From contig DAOWNP010000015.1 in assembly GCA_030642545.1 (NCBI GenBank), forward strand, positions 1 through 16,097: a DNA stretch of 16,097 nt, given 5' to 3'. Positions 1 through 5,157 of the stretch are shown in pieces. The DNA is from Desulfobacteraceae bacterium. Its GTDB lineage: Bacteria; Desulfobacterota; Desulfobacteria; Desulfobacterales; DAOWNP01. The stretch's first letter is position 1. Each line of letters begins with the position of its first letter. Below the pieces are notes generated by a model. It worked only from the letters and a program-made list of their open reading frames with translations, searched no databases and had not been told where the DNA came from. The translations under genes were made by a program, and so were the position numbers.

Positions 1-76
1 TAATAATTGGTTTTTATTTTTTAATGCAGCTTTATATCCTTCCTAAATTTGGAATATCAACTTGATTTAAAAAATC

Positions 77-90
77 TTGTCAGGTGACAA
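77..90. promoter_or_regulatory. Perfect inverted repeat TTGTCA-GG-TGACAA, possible operator
   Basis: A 6-bp perfect inverted repeat with a 2-bp spacer lies about 70 bp upstream of the DUF4037 start. The TGTCA-N2-TGACA symmetry is typical of a dimeric transcription-factor site, but no regulator gene is adjacent and the first 161 bp otherwise show no gene. This is a sequence observation only; the function is a guess. Confidence 0.25.
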
Positions 91-161
91 ATAAAGGTGA
101 AGAGTCTAATGATTTTAAAAACAAAAAATTAAAAGATTGATAGGTGTATAGAGGGGATGAT

Positions 162-1085
162 ATGCAAGGAATAGAGCTTTCAGAGCAGTATTATCTGTCA
201 TATGGTGTTAAAATGATAGAAGATAACTTTCCTGAATTTAAAAATAGAATTGCAACAGGTCTTGTAGGGGATGGTTCTGAATGTTATGGGTTTGATGATG
301 ACATATCTCAGGATCATGATTGGGGACCTGGATTTTGTTTATGGTTAAATAAAGATGACTATAAAGCAATTGGTCAACAACTTGAGTTAGAATATGAAAA
401 ACTACCTAAAACTTTTAAAGGGTATAATCGACTTTTAAGCAAGTGGGGTAGCGGGAGGGTTGGTGTTCATGAAACAGGTGAGTTTTATAGAAAGTTTACA
501 GGTTATTCTGATGTACCGGATACTCTTGAAAAGTGGCTCAACCTTCCAGAAGAATTTCTTTCAAAATGTACGAACGGCAAACTTTTTTTTGATCCTCTTG
601 GTGAATTTACAAAAATTAGAAATAAACTTATCAATTTTTATCCTGAAGATGTGAGGCTTGTAAAGATTGCCGCTAAGTGTATGACATGTGCTCAGTCCGG
701 GCAGTATAATTTTATGCGTTCTGTCAGGAGAAAGCAGTACTTTTCTGCTCTTTATGCACAAACACAATTTTGTTCAGATATTATTTCCATGGTATTTTTA
801 TTAAACAAACATTATGCTCCGTTTTATAAATGGAAACATCAGGCTGTTGCATCTCTTCCCATATTAGGTATGTTTTTATTTGAAAACATTAATGTTATAA
901 TTGCAGCAGGTGATTATAAAAAAAAAGAAAGTGTTATTGAGAGTATCTGTGTAGAAGTTATAGGCGAGTTGCACAATCAGGGGCTTTCTAATTTGGCAAG
1001 TGATTTTTTATTGGATCATGGACCAGTTGTTCATAGTAAGATTTGTGATATAAATCTTAAACAACGGGATGTGTGGTTAGGGTAA
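162..1085 (+). CDS. DUF4037 domain-containing protein (nucleotidyltransferase-like)
   Basis: The predicted protein has 307 residues. The N-terminal motif GDGSECYGFDDDISQDHD (residues about 36-53) fits the glycine/serine plus multiple-Asp pattern of DUF4037 proteins, which resemble the nucleotidyltransferase fold; these acidic residues would bind metal. The rest is a mostly helical region typical of the family C-terminal half. No signal peptide or membrane segment is visible. I chose the ATG at 162 because GAGGGG at 151-156 gives a ribosome site 5 nt upstream; an in-frame GTG at 144 lacks such a site. It stands alone, followed by a 146-179 bp non-coding gap. The substrate is unknown. Family assignment is fairly confident from the motif; enzymatic function is inference. 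Confidence 0.8.
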   Translation: MQGIELSEQYYLSYGVKMIEDNFPEFKNRIATGLVGDGSECYGFDDDISQDHDWGPGFCLWLNKDDYKAIGQQLELEYEKLPKTFKGYNRLLSKWGSGRVGVHETGEFYRKFTGYSDVPDTLEKWLNLPEEFLSKCTNGKLFFDPLGEFTKIRNKLINFYPEDVRLVKIAAKCMTCAQSGQYNFMRSVRRKQYFSALYAQTQFCSDIISMVFLLNKHYAPFYKWKHQAVASLPILGMFLFENINVIIAAGDYKKKESVIESICVEVIGELHNQGLSNLASDFLLDHGPVVHSKICDINLKQRDVWLG

Positions 1086-1103
1086 TTATAAATCATATGG
1101 TGC

Positions 1104-1207
1104 TAAGTACCTAAGTAAAATTAATACGGTGCTTCTAAACTAATTTTTTAATAAATATCAATAACTTATATTGCGAAAAATTATGTTTATTTTTGCTTAG
1201 GTACTTA
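1104..1207. repeat. 104-bp element bounded by perfect 12-bp inverted repeats (MITE-like)
   Basis: TAAGTACCTAAG at 1104-1115 is exactly reverse-complementary to CTTAGGTACTTA at 1196-1207. Pairing continues inward imperfectly: A-runs at 1117-1120 face T-runs at 1191-1194, and 1122-1124 face 1187-1189. The interior is AT-rich and has no ORF. No convincing target-site duplication is visible at the edges. It could be a miniature inverted-repeat element, a remnant of a larger one, or a long hairpin acting as a transcription end between two unrelated genes. The repeat itself is certain; its nature is not. Confidence 0.55.
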
Positions 1208-1264
1208 TATTTATAAGCTATTCCCAATTAATTGTTTTTTTGTGATTTAAATAAGGAAATTAAG

Positions 1265-2194
1265 ATGAAGAATATTTTAATTATTGGAGGTAGTTATTTT
1301 GCAGGAAGGATATTAGTTGAAGAGCTTTTAAGTATAAAAGAATATAATGTTTTTGTTTATAATCGTGGTAATATGCCTTTAAACATGCCTGGTGTTACAG
1401 AATTTGTTGGAGATAGAATTGATGGTAAGCAGATAAAACAGGTTATACCGGATAAACAGTGGGATGTTGTTGTGGATTTTTGTGCATATACTCCAGATCA
1501 TATTGAAATTATGTTAGACAATCTTTCTGGTATAATAAAACATTATATATTTATAAGTACAACAACAATTTATGATAATATACTGGATTTACCAATAAAT
1601 GAAGATGCACCAAAGCTTTTAGCTCCTCAAAAAGAACTCGGGCAGTATGCAGATTATGGATATAATAAATGGTTGAGTGAGTGTAAATTAACTGATTTGT
1701 GTAAAAAAAAGAATATACCATACACAGTTTTTCGTCCTTCTATTATATATGGAGAGTATAATTATGCTCCAAGGGAGACATACTTTTTTGATTTGATAAA
1801 AGATAACAAAACAGTTGTGTTACCTGATAATGAACTTGCTCTTTTTAGTTTTGTGTATGTTGTTGATGTCGTAAAAATTATTGTAAAATCTTTTTGTAAT
1901 GTTGATGTTTTTGGCAAAGCATTGAATATATCAGCTCCTGAACTTGTTTCGTATACAAGAATGATGCAGGTGTTTGAAGAGATTAGCGGGGAAAAAATTA
2001 ATATAGAAAAAATGAGTGTGGAAAAAATTAATAAAGGCAGAGTACCGCTGCCTTTTCCTTTAGACAGTCATCTTATATATTCAGGAACAAAAATTGAGGA
2101 TAAGTTAAACTTTAAATATACTCCTTTTCTAACTGGTATGAAAAAGACTTATGAATACTATCTGCTTGTACAGCAGAGCAAAAAAAGACAGTAA
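1265..2194 (+). CDS. NAD(P)-dependent epimerase/dehydratase family protein (extended SDR)
   Basis: The 309-residue protein opens with a Rossmann fold: IIGGSYFAGR at residues 6-15 is the GxxxxxGR dinucleotide-binding loop. The catalytic triad elements are visible as Ser98/Thr99 (ISTTTIYD) and Tyr131-x3-Lys135 (YGYNK), followed by RPSIIYG at 157-163, a typical extended-SDR element. Extended SDRs of this type act on nucleotide sugars or related metabolites; the exact substrate cannot be read from the sequence. It resembles the group that includes plant CSP41-like proteins. The ATG at 1265 was chosen because AAGGA at 1253-1257 lies 7 nt upstream; a TTG at 1232 in the same frame would add 11 unsupported residues. 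It has no obvious operon partner. Confidence 0.85.
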   Translation: MKNILIIGGSYFAGRILVEELLSIKEYNVFVYNRGNMPLNMPGVTEFVGDRIDGKQIKQVIPDKQWDVVVDFCAYTPDHIEIMLDNLSGIIKHYIFISTTTIYDNILDLPINEDAPKLLAPQKELGQYADYGYNKWLSECKLTDLCKKKNIPYTVFRPSIIYGEYNYAPRETYFFDLIKDNKTVVLPDNELALFSFVYVVDVVKIIVKSFCNVDVFGKALNISAPELVSYTRMMQVFEEISGEKINIEKMSVEKINKGRVPLPFPLDSHLIYSGTKIEDKLNFKYTPFLTGMKKTYEYYLLVQQSKKRQ

Positions 2195-2253
2195 ATATTC
2201 ACAATTTTTCTTAGGTTTATTCTTTTATCATAAAAGTTACAAGTGAGGTTCTT

Positions 2254-2430
2254 TTGAGTTATATTCTTTGTGTAAGAAAAAAAAACTGGCCTAAAAAACA
2301 TATTGAGGTTTGTAAAATATGCAAGTATAGAAAAAAATGCAAGAATTTTCAGAAACATATCCAGCCTCCTCTTCCTCTTGACTGGGGTAATAAAACAGAT
2401 TATTCATTAAAAAAACGACAAAAATATTGA
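2254..2430 (+). CDS. Small Cys-rich basic protein, 58 aa, TTG start
   Basis: This short frame fills an otherwise gene-free 319-bp gap. It begins with TTG at 2254, preceded by GTGAGG at 2243-2248 (spacing 5), and ends at TGA 2428-2430. The protein has cysteines at 6, 20, 23 and 29, with the core VCKICKYRKKC forming a CxxC-x5-C pattern, then a proline-rich PPLPLDWG stretch (about 38-45) and a lysine/arginine-rich tail. Four cysteines in so short a basic protein suggest a metal-binding (zinc-ribbon-like) fold. There is no in-frame ATG or GTG between the upstream stop at 2212 and this TTG. I believe similar small proteins occur in sulfate-reducing Desulfobacterota, but that is recollection. The codon pattern and ribosome site support a real gene; function is unknown. 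Confidence 0.65.
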   Translation: MSYILCVRKKNWPKKHIEVCKICKYRKKCKNFQKHIQPPLPLDWGNKTDYSLKKRQKY

Positions 2431-2513
2431 TAAGTTTTTTAGTATGAGATAATAAAAATATCTAACATAAAATTTAAATATTATTAAAAATTTAATTAAC
2501 TTATTAATTTACA

Positions 2514-2984
2514 ATGAATAATGATGAAATTCAGATTTTAAATGAGATCCGATTTAGTTACATTGGCAGTTATAAAGTTGCTGCAATGGGAGAACCATGG
2601 GTTTTAAAGCTGAATAAAACGCATAAATTATTGGAAAAGTTAGGTATAGGTGCTATCTTAACTCTTACAGAAGATGATCTTTATGGTAAATTTCACAAAG
2701 AAGCTGGTTTTCTGCATTGCCATGAGCCCATAGATGATTGCATGCCTCCTTCTGTTTCTGGTATGGACAGGGCAATTAGTTTTATTCAGGTTTGTGTTGA
2801 AAAAAAAAAGGCTGTTGCGGTTCATTGTCTTGAGGGAAGAGGGCGAACAGGAACAGTAATTGCTGCATGGCTTGCAAAAAAAGAGTTGCTTAATGCTGAA
2901 GATGCAATAAAACGTATGTATGAATTACGAATACATACAGTTATTACACCATCTCAAAGAGAATTTTTAAGACAATACCTGTAA
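2514..2984 (+). CDS. Dual-specificity / tyrosine-type protein phosphatase family protein
   Basis: The 156-residue protein carries the CX5R phosphatase signature HCLEGRGRTG (residues 104-113), with nucleophile Cys105 and phosphate-binding Arg111. The likely general acid is Asp74 or Asp75 in EPIDD, and Gln148 in TPSQREFL occupies the position of the conserved glutamine that positions water. The length is that of a compact cytosolic DSP/atypical PTP. Such enzymes hydrolyse phosphotyrosine, phosphoserine/threonine or other phosphomonoesters; the substrate here is unknown. There is no signal peptide. The start codon at 2514 has no clear Shine-Dalgarno sequence in the AT-rich leader, so start choice is less sure than identity. 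Confidence 0.88.
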   Translation: MNNDEIQILNEIRFSYIGSYKVAAMGEPWVLKLNKTHKLLEKLGIGAILTLTEDDLYGKFHKEAGFLHCHEPIDDCMPPSVSGMDRAISFIQVCVEKKKAVAVHCLEGRGRTGTVIAAWLAKKELLNAEDAIKRMYELRIHTVITPSQREFLRQYL

Positions 2985-3027
2985 AACATAAAAAAAGTGT
3001 TAAATAATATTGTTATTTGTAAGGAAC

Positions 3028-3177
3028 ATGGATGAAATAACTACAATATGTTGTTGTGGAGACAAAGCATGTCCTGTCTCTACAATCTTAAAATTTTTGA
3101 TATGCAAGTTTATAAATCAGGTGGGGATTAATTTCAGATATAAGGAGATTGTATGGATTTACGTGATGCTGTTTTAA
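3028..3177 (+). CDS. Possible small Cys-rich ORF, 49 aa (uncertain, perhaps degraded)
   Basis: An ATG at 3028 preceded by AAGGA (3021-3025, only 2 nt spacing) opens a 49-residue frame. Its N-terminus MDEITTICCCGDKACPV carries four cysteines in ten residues. The remainder looks like non-coding sequence read through and overlaps the nitroreductase start by 25 nt. The Cys-rich head looks like a genuine small metal-binding protein, whereas the tail does not, so this may be a frameshifted or truncated remnant. Treat it as a candidate only. Confidence 0.3.
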   Translation: MDEITTICCCGDKACPVSTILKFLICKFINQVGINFRYKEIVWIYVMLF

Positions 3178-3818
3178 CAAGACGAAGTATACGCAGATTT
3201 ACTAATGAACCTGTATCAACTGATATTATTAAAGAACTGGTTTCTTGTGCATTATGGTCACCATCCTGGGGTAATACACAGCCATGGGAGTTTCTATCTG
3301 TTACAGGTGATGCACTGCAACGATTAAAAGATGAAAATGTTAAAGCTCTTGATGCAGGAAAAGAACTAAATCCTGATGTAGAGATGCCTCAAACCTGGCC
3401 TGCTTTACAGAAATCCAGATATCGGGATGTAGGTATCAGTGTGTTTGAGTCATTGAATATAGGGCGTGAAGATTTGGAAAAAAGGGCTGCTTATTATAAA
3501 GAAATGGTCTCTTTTTTTAATGCACAGGCTCTTTTGCTTGTAACTTTAGATAAAAGTATTTCTCTTGCCTATTCAATGTTAGATGTAGGACTGTTTCTTC
3601 AGAGTTTTTGCCTGCTTGCCCATGATAGCGGATTAGGAACATGTATTCTTGCAGTTTCAGTTCATTTCCCTGACATTTTAAGGAGTATATGTCATATTGA
3701 AGATTCAAAAAGAATTGTAATAGGAGTTGCTTTGGGGAAACCTGATAAAGATGATGCTGCAAATAAATTTCAACGAAAAAGAGATAATGTTGATATGTTT
3801 TTGAAAACAATTAATTAA
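3153..3818 (+). CDS. Nitroreductase family protein (FMN-dependent)
   Basis: The 221-residue protein starts with the family hallmark TRRSIRRF (residues 9-16), whose arginines bind the FMN phosphate. It continues with SPSWGNTQPWEF (36-47), the second FMN-contact segment, and ends with GLGTCIL (160-166) and IVIGVALGKPD (188-198), typical of the C-terminal half. Such enzymes form homodimers, bind FMN and reduce nitro groups, quinones or other acceptors with NAD(P)H; the physiological acceptor cannot be deduced. AAGGAG at 3142-3147, 5 nt upstream of ATG 3153, is a strong ribosome site. The gene lies 24 bp before the pyruvate-kinase-like gene and may share its transcript. Confidence 0.9.
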   Translation: MDLRDAVLTRRSIRRFTNEPVSTDIIKELVSCALWSPSWGNTQPWEFLSVTGDALQRLKDENVKALDAGKELNPDVEMPQTWPALQKSRYRDVGISVFESLNIGREDLEKRAAYYKEMVSFFNAQALLLVTLDKSISLAYSMLDVGLFLQSFCLLAHDSGLGTCILAVSVHFPDILRSICHIEDSKRIVIGVALGKPDKDDAANKFQRKRDNVDMFLKTIN

Positions 3819-3842
3819 TATACCAAAAAAACAGGAATGTTT

Positions 3843-4391
3843 ATGTATTTTGAAAACCAGGGTAAAGGTAATACAGAGGCAACTTTAAAGATAAGCTATG
3901 AAAAAGCAAAAAAGCTTGGTATTAATGAAGTTATTGTGGCAACTACAACAGGAGATACGGCTTATAAAGCGTTGAAGATTTTTGCTGGTTTCAAATTAAC
4001 AGCAGTTACTTATCATTGTGGTTTTAGAGAACCTTTTAAAAAAGTTATGCCTGATAATATAAGGAAAGATCTTGAATTAGAGGGAGTTGTTGTTGTATCT
4101 GCAACACATGCTTTGTCTGGTGTTGAGAGGTCTCTTTCAAAAAAATATACAGGGATGCATCCTGTTTTGTTAATTGCAGATACGCTCAGACTTTTTGGTC
4201 ATGGAGTAAAGGTTGCTGTTGAAATTGCTATAATGGCTGCTGATGCAGGAGCTTTGTCTGGCAGTGATGTTATTGCTATTGGTGGAACTGCAAAAGGAGC
4301 TGATGCTGCATTGGTTATAAAACCTGCCGGCCAATCTGATCTTTTTAGTATGAAAATAAGGGAGATAATTTGTAAGCCCCGTGAATTTTAA
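3843..4391 (+). CDS. Stand-alone pyruvate kinase alpha/beta (C-terminal) domain protein
   Basis: This 182-residue protein consists only of the domain that forms the C-terminal regulatory part of pyruvate kinases; the catalytic barrel is absent. The segment VATTTGDTA (residues 33-41) corresponds to the phosphate/effector-binding ATxxGxTA loop of that domain, and IGGTAKGADAALVI (146-159) is the conserved C-terminal glycine-rich strand-turn. Free-standing homologues are common in anaerobes and archaea, and their role is unknown. I chose ATG 3843 over ATG 3837, because the AGGA at 3833-3836 would touch 3837 but sits 6 nt from 3843. Its stop overlaps the next start by one base (TAATG), so it is translationally coupled to the trmL-like gene. 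Confidence 0.8.
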   Translation: MYFENQGKGNTEATLKISYEKAKKLGINEVIVATTTGDTAYKALKIFAGFKLTAVTYHCGFREPFKKVMPDNIRKDLELEGVVVVSATHALSGVERSLSKKYTGMHPVLLIADTLRLFGHGVKVAVEIAIMAADAGALSGSDVIAIGGTAKGADAALVIKPAGQSDLFSMKIREIICKPREF

Positions 4392-4912
4392 TGCAGGGTA
4401 ATAATAAAGATAATTTTTCTAAGGTTTCTGAAACGTATAAAAGGCATGTTGTTCTTATATCTCCTGAGATCCATTGGAATACTGGAAATATAGGAAGAAC
4501 ATGTCTTGGTGCAAAAGCGTGTCTTCATCTTATAAAACCTCTTGGTTTTTCTATAAAAAGTAGCGAGGTAAGACGGGCAGGATTAGATTACTGGCATAAA
4601 GTAAAACTTTTTGTATGGGATAATTTTGATGATTTTTGCGAAATAGTTATGCCGTGTGAAAATGAATTGATATTGTTTAGTAAGAGCGGAAAGAAATCTT
4701 TTTGGAATCTGCCTGTAACACGCAGGTGTTTTCTTGTTTTTGGATCTGAAACAAAAGGGATTCCAAAAGAGATATTTGATAGATTTAAATTGTCAGTATA
4801 TAAAATTCCCATATCAGATGAAATAAGATGTTTGAATTTATCAACATCTGTGGGGATTGTTCTTTATGAGTCTATCCGCCAAAGTGGAGTTGATGAAGGA
4901 GATCTGTTTTAA
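4391..4912 (+). CDS. trmL: tRNA (cytidine(34)-2'-O)-methyltransferase, TrmL-like SPOUT enzyme
   Basis: The 173-residue protein shows the three SPOUT motifs of the TrmL/SpoU superfamily: SPEIHWNTGNIGRTC (residues 24-38), LVFGSETKGIP (115-125) and the knot-forming IPISDEIRCLNLSTSVGIVLYE region (139-160). The knot binds S-adenosylmethionine. TrmL dimers methylate the 2'-OH of the wobble nucleotide 34 in tRNA-Leu isoacceptors. About 18 extra residues precede the usual family start (which begins near HVVLISPE); no internal start codon offers an alternative. The ATG overlaps the preceding stop and has no strong ribosome site of its own, consistent with coupling. TrmL is favoured over TrmH/TrmJ because of the short length and motif wording. 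Confidence 0.87.
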   Translation: MQGNNKDNFSKVSETYKRHVVLISPEIHWNTGNIGRTCLGAKACLHLIKPLGFSIKSSEVRRAGLDYWHKVKLFVWDNFDDFCEIVMPCENELILFSKSGKKSFWNLPVTRRCFLVFGSETKGIPKEIFDRFKLSVYKIPISDEIRCLNLSTSVGIVLYESIRQSGVDEGDLF

Positions 4913-4915
4913 AGG

Positions 4916-4950
4916 GGGATGCGCGAGATGTTTTTGTCTCTCTTCGTCCC
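4916..4950 (+). terminator. Weak hairpin after the trmL-like gene, possible terminator
   Basis: GGGATG at 4916-4921 can pair with CGTCCC at 4945-4950 (one G-T pair), with an inner GAGA/TCTC pairing and a T-rich loop. It begins 3 bp after the stop codon. No clean T-run follows, so intrinsic termination is doubtful. Confidence 0.3.
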
Positions 4951-4980
4951 TTATTATAAGAGTCTACTATAGATTTTAAG

Positions 4981-5130
4981 TCGACAGGCGCATGCAGAAT
5001 GAAAATTTTTTCTGTGTTCAAAGCGAAAAATTAATTTAAACGCAGGCATACTTAGTTGTATTTTCCAGATTAAATTCATTTTTTAACGCAGAAAATTGGA
5101 TAAATTAGTGTTTTGCATCTGCTTTGTCGA
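4981..5130. repeat. 150-bp long imperfect palindrome (structured repeat or RNA)
   Basis: Nested inverted repeats share one centre: TCGACA 4981-4986 with TGTCGA 5125-5130; ATGCA 4992-4996 with TGCAT 5114-5118; AATTTTTTCTG 5004-5014 roughly with CAGAAAATT 5089-5097; GCG 5023-5025 with CGC 5087-5089; a 14-bp arm 5026-5039 with 5070-5083 (one mismatch); and ATAC 5048-5051 with GTAT 5058-5061 at the tip. The whole folds into one long, interrupted hairpin. It contains no ORF. This organisation suits a MITE-like dispersed repeat or a cis-acting RNA leader for the gene starting at 5158. Confidence 0.55.
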
Positions 5131-5157
5131 ATATTGACTAATTGAAGGAGAAGAATA

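Noticed and set aside
110..133. Seven-codon ORF upstream of the DUF4037 gene as a leader peptide
   Set aside because: Too short, with no regulatory codon run or attenuator structure following.
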